A stretch of 64,000 nt of DNA, taken from the NCBI GenBank assembly GCA_038503075.1, contig JBCAML010000022.1:186001-250000 (forward strand), written 5' to 3'. The notes under the pieces were generated by a model, which ran no database searches, was not told the origin of the DNA, and was given only the letters and a program-made list of their open reading frames with translations. Shown here piece by piece: positions 27,101 to 38,796 of the stretch. The position numbers were made by a program, and so were the translations under genes. Each line of letters begins with the position of its first letter. The stretch's first letter is position 1. The stretch is from Gyromitra esculenta (lineage: Eukaryota; Ascomycota; Pezizomycetes; Pezizales; Discinaceae).

Positions 27101-29176
27101 CTATAGCTAGCGGGTACTACTTCTTCCAGCTTCCAGCTGCAAGACTCCATAACGGATCCTAGGCCTAATGATATTGATATCCCTTCTGGTAGGTGCGCAT
27201 TAAACAACCTCATCTTTTCTCAGGGCTGGTATTGTTAGGATTTATATACCCTCTATCAGATCAATTTGATTTTTGTGTGTCTGCAGCCTGGCCGCCACGG
27301 GGCGATAAGACAACGAAAACGAGGTTCTATAGTTTGATCTTGAAGACTAGAAATGAGCATCTATATAAGCTAGAAAGCTTTAAGGGTGCGTGAATGTGTA
27401 GATGGGCGTGATATTGAACAGTTGGTAATGGTGGCAGGATGTGGCTAAATTATTCTAGGTAGTCAAGAATAAGAGCTCAGTCACAAATTTCCAGCGCATG
27501 GCTTCTGCGAGCTGTGGATTTTCCTCTTTAGATAGTGAATGGTACCTAATATTATAATCGTGAAATTGCAGGGTCTACTTTGCAATCTACTCGAGCATGC
27601 ACATGTATATCAAATATAACACACCGAAACGTAGCTTTTCCCTTAGGGGAGTCTCATACACACGCTAAACGATGACTATACATGATAGTTTACACTTGAG
27701 TGTTCTATTTTACCATTGATATCGACTTAATTTGTTGGGGCGGAAGATAATTTAGGGTTAATTATAGTGTTTCAAAGGATACGTGATCATAGAAATTAAC
27801 CTACTTAGAGGTTAGTACGACGCAATCGTTCACTGAAGAAGCAGACAAAAATGAGGCTGAGTGCCTTTACTTGTGGCGAAGTAGCCACCTCGCCAAGGCG
27901 CATAAACTCAGCCACAACTCGATCATGGGATTTTTCTCGTTTAACACGAGATGTACACTACGACTGAACGACGCTGTGAGCCTGCTCAAGTTAAAGCAAT
28001 TGCGCAAGGCCTTAAATTGACCCCCTGGTTTGGTCGCCGATATTCATCATGTCCGGTGTTGGGGACGATCTAGAGCGTACATCATAAGCATTATCGCCTG
28101 AGAATCAGGCACTCCGTGGTTGCGTGTACGCTAGGCTTGCGAAAAGTCAATAAATGAAACATTGGTTAAATTCTCTTAACCACCGTATGTGGTGGATACA
28201 AGGTGTGGAGGTGGCTACTTGACGAAATAGTCGTACAAATCACCACTTTTACGGTTAACTTCACACGCTTGACTTAACTATACCCTTAATATCACATATT
28301 GATAGCCGTGTTTCTTTCGCTGGGAGGCTGCAGTTGAAACAGTTGATGCGATGTGATTGGATTGGGGTTTAACGAGTGATCTTATATGAATAAAGCGGCA
28401 AAAGGTTACCACCTGCTGGTTAGGTGGTCAGTGTATATGGCAATCGAGACTATCTATGATAGATTAACTAACTTGGCGTACGGTTTCCCTGACGATTGCT
28501 ACAGCATTAGGAAGGCACTCTAGTTTTGCGATATTTCGCTTCTGTACCCCTATTATCAGTCCCTAAAACGTTTATAATTCGGTAATTGGCCTTGATTTCT
28601 GAGGCTCATGTTTAACGTTTGTTCCAGTATCCACTGCCGTAACTTATGTAAGATGGCTGATACTCACCAAATTATGTTGGTTTCTGGAAAGCAATATTAC
28701 ATATGCTTTCATCGGCATTTCGGATCGAAAACCGTAGCCGTAGAAGGTTAGGAAAATTCGGGAAATTATAATTGTCTTAAAACCATTAGAATGGGTCTCC
28801 CCTTCAAAGCTAAAGTATCGATCTGCGTATGTTTTTATATCTATGATTATTTTCCTTAAACTTCAAGTTTCTAGATACGTTTGGCTGGCGAATTTAATAG
28901 TAATATGGCTAATCGACTTACAAAAGATGGATATCGATTCGAAGGTTTCAGTTATGAGCCATTCGAGATACTAAAGAATAAAAATGATTAGCTATAGCTG
29001 TATATTCATTATGATATACAGGTCCTAACCACATGTACCAGACTCCTTTTCCTCCTAGAAACGCCAACCGCTGCGGTTTTGATGTATGTATAAGCCCATA
29101 AAGCAAAAATAATAGACCCACCTAACGAGAGGTGAAAAAAATAGAAAGGTACAGGTAGTCAATATTAATAATAAAT
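24183..29176. other. Gene-poor spacer, visibly AT-rich
   Basis: Five kilobases with few open frames longer than 60 codons and none convincing. The first part contains a poly-G tract at about 24397-24410. Two weak inverted repeats are visible (12 bp near 26470/26551 and 13 bp at 27879-27891/28208-28220), but neither is long enough to be called an element. The dense stop codons in all frames suggest long-decayed, non-coding DNA. Confidence 0.45.
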
Positions 29177-30163
29177 TTATACGGTTTTGTACAAACTTCG
29201 AGTGTCATCTTCCCCTGGTTCCTCCTTGATAGTCTCCATATCTCGACTATCCTCGGCCCCCACTTCTGTAAAACAGAGATCCGTCTCCGACCACAGAGTA
29301 TACCCCACAGACAAAGTTTCCGTCATCGTGTCTGCTTCCATCTTCATCCCCAATTGCTTCATCTTTTCCTGATCTTGGATCCACTTTTTGATCGTATCGC
29401 TCTTAAAATCCCCTCTCATCGGAGAAACCAAATTGGGCCCACTTTGGTCCACCGCATACCCATCTGGACCTATCACTATCATGGCGTTCCGCTGGCCTCC
29501 GCTGTCGCGTTTACTTTGATCCATTCGTCTTCTCCGAACCCGAAATAGCAGCCATATACTGGTCCCAATTAACAGCGCTCCGAAGTTGGCTAGGCTTACG
29601 GATATTGCGATAGTACGAATCCTCGAAGACGAAGACGAGCCAGAATTTCCGGAGGAACCGGTTGAGGGGGGTTTTTTTGAGGAGGATTGAGTAGGCCCAG
29701 GTACAGAATCGAGGGATCTTGTTGTAGCTGCTTCCGTGTGAAATAGCTGCACAGGTATTGTTGAAAAAGTTGATGCACTGACTATAGTTGAAGTCGCAGT
29801 GTTGTTTGTAGTACCCGTTTCCTTGAATTTGTCCACCACATCTCCACAAATCTGGTTGACATATCTCCAGGAACCAAATAAACGGCCTTGCAAATCTGGG
29901 GAAAATCCATCTGTACTACAATTCGGGGTGCACTGCGCAAAATTGGTCGTGGAAGTGCAATAACAAGTCTTGACGGATGTGTCTAAAGCATTCCAATCCG
30001 CATCGTCGTGTGGGATGCTTCCTACGCATTCGTTGATACCAGATGTCTTGGTGCAATTCCTGACACAGGTTTCTTGCGCCGCCACAGAGATGCTGGAGAT
30101 CTTGAGAATACACAGAATCAAGTGTGGATATCGCACATGCTGAAACGCAAGAGGGAATTTCAT
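29177..30163 (-). CDS. Single-pass cell-surface protein with eight-cysteine, CFEM-like ectodomain
   Basis: This is a 328-residue single-exon protein with a true ATG at 30163. A hydrophobic N-terminal segment (about residues 13-29) is a probable signal peptide. The ectodomain has exactly eight cysteines, at about residues 33, 37, 46, 67, 69, 78, 82 and 106, including the C-x3-C, CxC and C-x3-C pairs seen in fungal CFEM domains. The 20-residue gap between the third and fourth cysteines is longer than the usual CFEM spacing, so the domain call is tentative. A Ser/Thr-rich stalk (about 115-180) leads to one transmembrane helix (about 184-207) and the stop-transfer RVRRRR. The cytosolic tail of about 120 residues ends with acidic sequence. 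The layout suggests a plasma-membrane sensor or wall-associated protein; the function is unknown. Confidence 0.75.
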   Translation of the reverse strand: MKFPLAFQHVRYPHLILCILKISSISVAAQETCVRNCTKTSGINECVGSIPHDDADWNALDTSVKTCYCTSTTNFAQCTPNCSTDGFSPDLQGRLFGSWRYVNQICGDVVDKFKETGTTNNTATSTIVSASTFSTIPVQLFHTEAATTRSLDSVPGPTQSSSKKPPSTGSSGNSGSSSSSRIRTIAISVSLANFGALLIGTSIWLLFRVRRRRMDQSKRDSGGQRNAMIVIGPDGYAVDQSGPNLVSPMRGDFKSDTIKKWIQDQEKMKQLGMKMEADTMTETLSVGYTLWSETDLCFTEVGAEDSRDMETIKEEPGEDDTRSLYKTV

Positions 30164-33100
30164 CGTTTTAATTTGTTTCCCGCGAGATCAAAAAGAAAAC
30201 AAATAAGTGAGTACCAAACCGAAAGATGTCGAAAATTGGGCAATCAAGTTGGGATTGATGGATTATTTAAAGATTGTTTAACACCTTAAGCTTTCACTGG
30301 TAAATGGAGACAAGGGAGTAGCGGGAGAGCGGGTCCGGCCGCAGTGGGGTTTTCAAAAACTATCCTCGCTTCTAACCAGGCCCACGTACATAAGTACATG
30401 TAGGTATATACATGTATTCACTCGTGCTGCGCTGCGACTGCGACTGCTGACGTGAGCCCCTGTCGTAGCGAATTTGCCTGTATCAGTCACAACTACAAAA
30501 ACACTCCGATGTATTTCCAGACGTCTAAGCGCTACATGCAGGAACAGATTTCACCAAGCTTCCTGCAGAGTTGTGCGAATGGGGAGTACTAGTGTACATG
30601 CGTCGGGATATGTTGAATCGAATGGTGCCTTTTTTCTCCAGTGGGAAACACAAACAAGGGCACACGAGTGACACGACAGAAAACTGACATTCTGTGTGAC
30701 TGGCTACTTGTAGAAAGGAAGGATCGGCTTTTGGGTACGGTAGCCATGATAGGCCGCGCGCCTGCTCTATGCCATAGTTTGATGTTGCATGAAAATCCGC
30801 TTCTTGAAGCTCTAGCTGTCCTTTCTACACGGTTTTATCACAAAGTTATGCGTATCATTTTCGTTTCTAGGTTTGATTTTCTCTACGCTTGGCTCACGAT
30901 ATATATATCGTCGTAGACACGACTAACCCTGTTCTGGTCCTTTTATTTGTTTAGCAATTGAGCTCTTCGTATTTTGGCTGATTGAGACCAACAAACTTAA
31001 CCTCTGTATAGATGATTCTGGTAGTGGTTTCGGGGCGCATAGGCCTAGGTACGTGTATACATGTAGCTACGATTAATGGACTCTTTCTCTGGTAACATGC
31101 AGCTAACAGTCAGGGAATAGATCACCATATCGTGTTGGTTCTGCGAGGTTATATTTATGAACATGGCCACAATCACCACATAGATGACTCCGGAGCCTTT
31201 CCCCGCTCATGTGAGATGAAGCATCCCATCAGGTACCGGGAAGTGCTGCACAGATAAAACCATGGTTAACGATCAAACTAGCCCTATAGGGCCCGTAGCC
31301 AGGTACAGCGTGGGAGGCTGAGCCGCATGCAAAGCATCTTTACTGCATACTAGGACGAGATCCCGAGCGATGTTCCCCGCAAAAATTGGCGAAGTACATG
31401 TAAGAAAACCCTTCCTTATTTCGATTCTCATGGCTTCACTAGCACGGATATACGCTAGCGAGAACGCGGCTGTTTAAGCGTGCATGTACCTTTGACGTGC
31501 TAACCTGATCATGCTATGCAATAAGTCCCTTTCGATATGTGACATGGGTAAAGCTGAGTTTAATGTGCTATTTCCACACTTGAGCGCGGCTCACGATCAC
31601 TTGCAAAACCTCCTCGTTGTTTTGTTCTTGTCGCGTTGTTTATGTTAATACCTAGTGCCTGTGCCCAGCCTTTTAACTAAGCAGCAGATTTAGAGGGAAC
31701 GTTGCCAACGATAGTTTAGTTTTGGGTTAGGATGGAGAAGTTAAAGTTAGCGTTGGCCTGTTTCTATGGTACACATATGTGCGTTCGAGGGGCTAATCCT
31801 TACGCACCTGCAGTGCTTTAATGTTAGTGTTTAGCTTGGTTTAACTGTTTTCTTGTGGCTTTTTCTCGACCTAACTGGTGATAGTACGCGATAAGTCAAC
31901 GTATAACGACCGTAAATCTACAAAAATAGGACCGCCATTCAATGCAGCACGTATAACGGTGTCATATCTATGGACAAACGACCGTCTTTTGGGTGTTGCT
32001 GGAGGATGTGATTGGTAATTGGCCATTAAAAGACTGCAGTTATTCGAGTCCCTTCATATGTAAATGTCTCACCGATGGGGCACAATTGAAAATTTCAGAT
32101 TGATCCAAATAGTTCGCCACAATGCTCGCCTGAGGCTGCGACTCCGCCTCAGAAAAACCGCCTCATAATCTTCACACTCGAACCAGGGATGCACCAGTTT
32201 CGTGAGGACTTTGTGCTACATACCCGTTTCCATATCAGGTCTTCCTGGAACCCAAACAAATATCCAACTACATAAGTGGTTTAATTCTATTTATAGGCCC
32301 GCATGCATGCATGTAGATTAATTAACCGTGATAAGTGGCAGGGTAGCTAGCTACAGGAAAAATTGGCTGACTTTTTGTTTTGGCAGAATTCACCGTGTGC
32401 TGACAATATTTTTTTGGTGTACCAGGTACAGCAGTAGAATACACACAGCCACCTTTTTCTGTGGAAACCAGGGTTTTTTAGCCGGAAAACTCTAGCTAGC
32501 TCTACTACCTGCATGCACTCTACCTACTCCAGTACACTCTCCTAAGATAATTTCAAGATCTATACTCTATTCATTTTGGGCTAGGGGTTATTGATATCCA
32601 AAGCTCCCGGGATTCGAATAGCGGCGCAGTATACGCACCGGTTGGACTCTGGAACACCTAATATTTTGGCCAACCCTAACGTAAGTATTTTCTACTTAAT
32701 TTTTTTAATTTTTTAATTTTGGATCACCCTGGATCATCGTCAACCTACCAAGCCTCCTGGGCTTAGACTACATGTGTTTGTTTGTTTTTTTTTCTCTCGG
32801 CATCTTCGACTACCGATCCGTGTAGGTATGTAGAACTCTCCGTGATACGTGATTGGCTAGCTAGCGCATTCGGGTACCAAGCTAGGTCTGCTCGGGAGCC
32901 GGCTTCCGTATTATTATTATTTTTCTTCCGCTAGGCAGTTTTTAATCTATGCAGCTACATGTAGGCTAGGTTTCAAAACCACGACCGTACTCTACCGTCT
33001 CGAATATTAGTTCCGTGATGGATGCATCTTAGAGCTATACAGACAGGCTCACCTCATCGATTTTATGGTAAAATAGGAGCGTAGAATTCTCGCTAGATAC

Positions 33101-34656
33101 AGCTGATATGGTGAGGATGAGGGGGGGGTGGGGGGTTGCGCTCTTTTCTTGTTGGTTTTGCAAGGAGTGTCTGGTCGTAAATTTAAACTATTGTGATGTC
33201 GATAATCACGACTACATACATGTAATCATAACCCCCCCAATCCGTTTCGCTGACATTGAGTTGTTTCGACACTTGATCCTTGGCGCCAAGGGGTTTGTGT
33301 GTCTTCAGAATAATATCTTCGCTGGTAGGTCCTGTGGCGATGTGGCGGTAAATTAATGTAGAATTCGGGTTCTCGCAACGGAACAGTTTTGGAGGAGCAG
33401 CTCTGGACTAGAAAACGGAGAGTAGTACGCGACGGTAATTTGTTCACAAAGACGTAAGGTTTAAATAGCTATGGTAACGACTTGCTTTACGCATATATAC
33501 TCTGAATGAGTGATAATGGCCATGGATACATGTATTTGTGGCAATTTAAATTAGAGGCTGAAGTATATATAGCGGATTCCGCTTCCATGTGACTTTGGTA
33601 GTATAACTACATGTACATGTAGCTATCTACTTCTGACTTGACTATGTACTGGTCAAGAAGAAGAAAAACAGGTAGGGGAGGAAAAGCTACCGGTCAGGAA
33701 GAAGCGTGTATATTGCATCATCACAGTTCAAGTGCTGGTACCAACTACCAAGTAAACCAAAACCAAAACCAAAAAAAAGCCTCTACCTTGCCCTCAATTC
33801 CACCAAAAACCACTCGAGCCCATGCTACCAAACTGCTGGAGAAGCCTCCTAATATGTGCCGAATATAATACGCATGTAGGCCGAAAACAGCGAGAGCTAA
33901 AAGCATCCATTGGCAGATCCGGACCCTGGGAGACAAAGGCTTTAGCTATTTATATAGGACGCGATATACATAGCCCAGCTGTATCGATAGTAATTCACAC
34001 TATCGAGCACTAGTATGTTCAACAGAAACATCTTTACGGACGTCGCATACCTTATCTGCCTTCTTTATATTGAAGAAGATAAAGCTAAGACCTCCAATCC
34101 CCTTCCACCGATCTTTTGAAACTCTGATCCACATATGGTGGGTACAACGTCCCTTCGAGTGGTTGTTTCAGGCATTCAGAGCTTCAAGGGCCGGGGCTGA
34201 ACACGAGCTGACTTGGGCTGATATGGTGAAAGAAAAGCCTCGGTATTCGTCATCTTATATCTGCTCCTCCTCGCTGAACGTTCTAAATTCTATGCTGCGA
34301 AACCTGCAGAACACTGCGACTGTTTCGCGTTCTAGCAGCTTGGGACTGTAACTAGAGGACCACGAAGAACCACCGTTGTTTGGACACGTGCCGTAAATCA
34401 TTAGTGTAACTACATGTACTTACAACGCCAACCGGTGCTGTAATACGTAAATAAACCATCGACGTAAGACAGAGATTGTCAGATATGTCTACTTCAATCA
34501 GGTATATACATAGATGGAAGATTTTTGCTGTATTGAGATGGGGGGTCGTAGCTAGATGTGAGGTTTTCGTGTGCTGGGAGGAGGTACTGCGCTCGGCTGC
34601 TAGAGTTGTTGGCAGGCACAACAGCTTGTGTGGTGGTCAACCTGGCCCCGAGGGCG
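30164..34656. other. Gene-poor spacer rich in TACATGTA palindromes
   Basis: No supportable gene. Ten exact TACATGTA copies lie between 30395 and 34418, the densest run in the window. A minus-strand segment at about 32600-32680 carries sequences resembling RNA polymerase III A and B boxes (see findings). Open frames here are short, lack codon bias and mostly start at non-ATG codons. Confidence 0.45.
32600..32680 (-). other. Possible tRNA-derived sequence (tRNA relic or SINE), weak
   Basis: On the minus strand, TGGCCAAAATATTAGG (complement of 32657-32672) resembles a tRNA A box, and ATTCGAATCC (complement of 32610-32619) resembles a B box; they are about 40 bp apart. Between them GGTGC-GTATACT-GCGCC could form a five-pair anticodon-like stem with a seven-base loop carrying T at loop position 2. 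The T stem and acceptor stem do not pair, so this is not a functional tRNA as read. A decayed tRNA or a tRNA-derived SINE head is the most that can be claimed. Confidence 0.2.
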
Positions 34657-35256
34657 TTATATTTGCACTTTTTGGGAGCCATTTGATGGCAAGATGACAT
34701 TGATTGGGAGGAGAAGGAAGGAAGGAGGGGGTATGTTGAGAACAGAAGTCACTAGGTTGGAGAAATAATCCGCCATTGGCTCGCTTGCAGTAAGACGAAG
34801 ACTGCAAGATTGACGGTAGATTGCTTGTCTACTACCTACAGAGGTGCTAGCGGTGTCGAGTCTGCTAGCCAACGTCACCCACATCTGATGAGGGCTGTCA
34901 ACTCCGTCAATATAAACGCGGACTGGTGTGCTACAGGAGTTGCAGATGATGGCTGCTGTGTCTTCTTTCGTTGTTTGAATCAGGGGCCTTGCCACTATAG
35001 CTTCTTGATTGGCCTCTTTAATGGGAGGGGATGGGGATGGGGCAGCCTTCGTATGTTCTACAATCTGGCAGCCACCCGTTGCACGGAGCAGACGTCTAGA
35101 GCTGTTTCTCCAACCTGCGTAGCTCGTGGTATGTAGTCGGGTGTCCATATCCCGGGTCGATGGCATTGCTGACGAAGGGGTTAAATCAGCAAACTGGCCC
35201 CACCCTTCCGTAATCACAAAGCCAATGATCAGCCCAGCGAACATCAACAAATGCAT
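34657..35256 (-). mobile_element. Ty1/Copia-type Gag fragment (retrotransposon relic)
   Basis: The frame runs from the first ATG at 35256 to TAA at 34657 (199 codons); it is also open further upstream without an ATG. The segment from about 35163 to 34732 has the order of features typical of the Copia Gag (UBN2-like) domain. It begins with SYAGWRNSSRRLLRATG, the usual start with a conserved Trp. An acidic/helical AIIC stretch follows, then the SPHQMWVTLASRLDTAST block that corresponds to the conserved W-x2-L region. It ends with QAIYRQ, SLRLTASEPMADYFSNLV. No zinc knuckle, protease, integrase or reverse transcriptase follows, and I see no flanking long terminal repeats. The last 25 residues do not resemble Gag. 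It is therefore a truncated copy, or less likely a co-opted Gag gene. The hydrophobic N-terminus (MHLLMFAGLIIGFVI) probably derives from flanking DNA. Confidence 0.6.
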
Positions 35257-35322
35257 TTCTGCCCACAGGTTAGGGCTCAGCCGCTGTCCAAGTGAATCAA
35301 TTGCCCCCCACTCCCATCCCAC

Positions 35323-36668
35323 TCACTCAGCATGTGCGCCTCCTTGGTGATGGTCCCAGAAGTGAATTTAGAGTATTCCCAGTGGTAAGACAGCCCGATA
35401 AAGCCCCCACCGCCAACATCACCCGCTGTCACTCGAGCACCTCCAACCCCCACTCAAATACGAGTTTCCCCCCCACCCCCACCCCATTTCCCCGCCACTG
35501 CACCACATCAGAGATGCTCCACGTTTTCGTTCGGGCCGCTGCTGCAGTGTGGAGCGAGGGCACCACATACCCCACCACTGCACGTTAGCGAGGGCCCGAG
35601 AGCTGCACATACTTTCTCTTCAGCACTAGCCGCCGAGACGCCATCGAGGCCCAGGTGCGATGATCGTGATCGCAGAGAGACAGCAGAAGGGGAGAGAGCG
35701 AGAAAAAGGAAAGAAAAGAGGGAGATATCGGTGGTGTGCTGTCTCCGCTACGATAGACGCTAGCCACTCGGACTGGGAAAAGGAATAAGGGAGACGTGGC
35801 GCTTGGGGGCGGGTGTTTATGCCTGATGGAGGGAAGCTAGACGCGGGGATCCCCCCAGGGGGATCGGTGGGGATTGGGGAAGGGAAGGGTACATTGCTGT
35901 GGCAGGATTCGCGGTGTGGAGATAAGGGGGTGATCGCGGCTGGTGGGCCGAGCTGTGGGGTTTCTCTGCAGTGGATTCTCTGCAGGGCTCTGTTGCTGAG
36001 GATAGCTGTTGTGGGTTGTGCGTGGATATGGCTCAATGGAGCAATGGCTTGGAGATGTGTCTGCGATCCCCTTATTAATCACTACCGGGATGAGAGCTCT
36101 CTAGACTTCGGGCTTCAATCGCCAGAAGTATCGCCATCTCACTTGTCACATCCGCCATCTGTGCTGCTACTCGCTGCGTCCTATCTCACTGCAGCTGGCG
36201 CCCATCGTCTCCAGGCCATTGCCCCCTCCAGGGTCGCGGACCATCTTGCCAGAAGCTGAAGATGTTTCCTACGATGCCACGGCGGTTTCTGCACCCTCCG
36301 CTGGAGACTTCTTGCATGTCGATGCCCGGTGTCTCGCGCAAGAACATCTCGTAATAGAACACCTGCGACAGATCGGCTTCCAAATCAGGCACCTTGTCAG
36401 CAAGCAAGCGAAGCTGCAGGGCGTTTCTGGTCTCGGGCCCCGGTTGGCGGGCTCCCGCCGTCAAAGGATGCGGCTCTTGCCAAGGCTTTGCTCGGGGCCC
36501 GCTTGCTGCAGCACCAACACCCCGCGCCCCGCTCAGCTCCTCACTCGCATGTGGAGGCTACCAAGGCGGCCAATTCTCTCCGCTCTCCCTTTTAAGGGCC
36601 ACCGCTGATTCCCGTTTCTCCTCTTCACCCCACCGACTCGCAGACAGACAAGCACCCACCCAGGCACA
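35323..36668. other. Spacer and HEM25 promoter region
   Basis: About 1.3 kb of GC-rich sequence. Overlapping open frames occur on both strands, as expected from high GC content, and none shows a recognisable motif. The last few hundred bases before 36669 must carry the HEM25 promoter; no TATA box is evident. Confidence 0.4.
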
Positions 36669-37661
36669 ATGACATCCCCGTCTCCGTCTCCGTCCCCGTC
36701 TCCGTCCCTCACTCCGTCCGTCCCCGAAACCCGCTCTCTCCCCGCCGCCCAGCGCAAGGCGTACACCAAGTCCCACTTCCTCTCCGGCGGTGCGTCGGGC
36801 GTCCTCTCCGCCGTCTTCCTCCAGCCCGCCGACCTCCTCAAGACCAGGATCCAGCAGGCCCCTCCCACCGGCTCCGCAACCGCCACTCTGGTCTCCACCG
36901 TCCGCGACATCATCCGCTCCAAGACCCCCATCCGCTCGCTATGGCGGGGGACCGTCCCCTCGGCCCTCCGCACCGGAATTGGCTCAGCAATGTACTTCTC
37001 CGCGCTCAACACCGTGCGCAGCAGCATCGCCAAGGGCAAGCTCAACAGCCCCACCACCACCCTCGTAAAAGCCAACACCTCATCCGCCCTGCCCGTGCTC
37101 TCCCCGCTCGCAAACCTGCTCACCGGCTCCGCCACCCGCGCGGCCGTCGGGTACGCCATGATGCCCATCACAATCATCAAAGTGCGCTACGAGTCGTCCA
37201 TGTACAACTACACCTCGATGCTGCAGGCCGCACGGGACATCATCCGCGTCGAGGGCTTCCGCGGCTTCTTCTCCGGCTGGGGCGCCACGGCGATCCGCGA
37301 CGCCCCCTACGCGGGCCTCTACGTCCTCTTCTACGAACACTCGAAAAAGACGCTCTCCCGGCTGTACGCCACCGGACGCACGATGGATAACTCCATGGCC
37401 GCGGCGATCAACACCGTCAGTGGCGCCGGCGCCGGCGCGCTGGCGACCGCAATCACGAACCCGTTCGATGCGCTCAAGACGCGCATCCAGGTGGATCCGT
37501 CGAAATATAGGAACCTCTGGCACGCGGCGAAGATTGTGGTTATGGAGGACTCTGGGCGGTTTAAAGGACGCGCGCTGTTTGATGGGTTGGGACTGAGAAT
37601 GGCGAGGAAGGCGGTTAGTAGTGCGGTGGTCTGGGGTATCTATGAAGGGTTGATCAGGTAA
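36669..37661 (+). CDS. HEM25: Mitochondrial glycine carrier Hem25 (SLC25A38 family)
   Basis: This inner-membrane carrier imports glycine into mitochondria for the first step of haem synthesis. The gene is a single exon of 330 residues. The three tandem carrier repeats each carry a signature: PADLLKTR at residue 53, PITIIKVRYES at residue 166, and PFDALKTRIQ at residue 265. The second repeat's Ile/Thr replacement with the KVRYES extension is characteristic of the Hem25/SLC25A38 branch. GWGATAIRDAPYAGLYVLFYE is also typical of this branch. The N-terminus contains a Ser-Pro repeat (residues 3-13) encoded by an imperfect hexanucleotide repeat (36672-36718) and is likely variable in length. The start is the only upstream in-frame ATG. 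GC content and codon bias are markedly higher than in the neighbouring spacers. Confidence 0.93.
   Translation: MTSPSPSPSPSPSLTPSVPETRSLPAAQRKAYTKSHFLSGGASGVLSAVFLQPADLLKTRIQQAPPTGSATATLVSTVRDIIRSKTPIRSLWRGTVPSALRTGIGSAMYFSALNTVRSSIAKGKLNSPTTTLVKANTSSALPVLSPLANLLTGSATRAAVGYAMMPITIIKVRYESSMYNYTSMLQAARDIIRVEGFRGFFSGWGATAIRDAPYAGLYVLFYEHSKKTLSRLYATGRTMDNSMAAAINTVSGAGAGALATAITNPFDALKTRIQVDPSKYRNLWHAAKIVVMEDSGRFKGRALFDGLGLRMARKAVSSAVVWGIYEGLIR
36672..36718 (+). repeat. Imperfect CCGTCT hexanucleotide repeat within the HEM25 coding region
   Basis: Tandem CCGTCT/CCGTCC units encode an (SP)n tract just after the initiator of HEM25. Because the unit is six bases, length changes stay in frame, so the disordered N-terminus could vary between strains without affecting the carrier domain. 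Confidence 0.7.
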
Positions 37662-38796
37662 TAGAAAGAAGAAGGTAAAAATGGGGGGATTTGTAAATAT
37701 AAACAAGTGGGGAGTAAGCGTGGGAGGGTGTTGGTATGGTCGCTTGGGCTGCTTTGGGGGGGGGTGTTGGTGGGGTTATGGGGGGGTTATGGGTTTTCTT
37801 ATTCACTTTTGGCTTTTTTTTTTTTCTTCCCGTCTACTATCACTCCAACATAAAGTAGAGGCACTGAAGCTGCTGTCGAGGTGATTTTCTCTATTGCGGT
37901 TATCTCGTGTCTGTCCGCCCGACCGCATGGTCCTTTAAATAAAATCATGGCTCCGCCCTCTGCTATGTTCGCGGGGTGCTATTCTCGGGCTCCTTTATTT
38001 TAGAACCCCCCTCCCCCCCTTTTTTTACACACGTGGGCCAGCTACGATGACCTCAATGGAATCAAAAACTGGCAATTCTCCGTCGCTGACTCAGTTCTTG
38101 CCAAACACCCCTCTCACATCTAATTCACTCTTTTTCATGCCCCCCTCAGCTAAGGCAGTAGTGAACTGTCTGTCTGTCTGTCTGTCTTTCTGCCTGTCTG
38201 TCTGTCTTTCTGCTCATGTCTACGGTATTTGCTGTTCCGAAATCAGCAGCGGGGTTTAGGTGCCTTGGGGGTGGAGGGCTGACGAATGCTTCTTTGCTGT
38301 CGGCCCTTCCTTTGGTTTGCGAGTGATGCCTGATGCGGTTACTTGTTATGCTGGTGGGCTGGTTTCGTCGGTTGGTATTATACATCTCGGAATAGCTGAT
38401 TAGGTTGTCTCTAGATGAGGGAGTAGGGATCGAGGATAAAGATCTATGTAGTTAATACCCTTGATAGTTAGTTTAGGTGGTGGTGTTGGTGATAGTGCTG
38501 GCAATGGCGGCTTGAAGGGCGGGGGTAGGATGGAAATATCCATGACGGCTTGCTTAAACCGATCTGCTTGGTCTTACTTAGGACTAAGGTGATTAGGTGA
38601 GAAGAGTTATTATTATTATTACCATTATAGTATGATGTAGGTATTCTACAGTCTTCGAGGAAATATCCCCGTCCACAGTGGAAATCACCCCCAAGTATAT
38701 CCCGAGGGCTTAGTTAGCTACAACATGGTTCTGAGCTTCAAGCCTATAACCCTCCCATGCAGTTACTCCAACGCTATTTGTTCCATCATACAAGCC
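37662..38796. other. Spacer between convergent genes
   Basis: It holds the 3' flank of HEM25, G-rich and T-rich tracts around 37755-37825, and a CTGT tetranucleotide microsatellite at about 38167-38213. No gene is supported. Confidence 0.45.
38167..38213 (+). repeat. CTGT tetranucleotide microsatellite
   Basis: About 47 bases of CTGT units interrupted by TTCTG variants. This is a simple sequence repeat in non-coding DNA, 3' of HEM25. Confidence 0.85.

Noticed and set aside
27879..28220. 13-bp inverted repeat AAGTAGCCACCTC / GAGGTGGCTACTT.
   Set aside because: No extension of the arms and no target duplication; compatible with chance at this spacing.
35626..36259. Long overlapping frames on both strands upstream of HEM25.
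   Set aside because: Explained by high GC content with few stop codons; no conserved motif in either direction.
22742..37661. A possible glycine metabolism cluster of GCV1 and HEM25.
   Set aside because: The genes are about 12.5 kb apart, with an unrelated gene and a retrotransposon relic between them; same strand only.
36533..37706. Long minus-strand frames opposite HEM25.
   Set aside because: They are shadows of the GC-rich HEM25 coding sequence and encode no recognisable domain.
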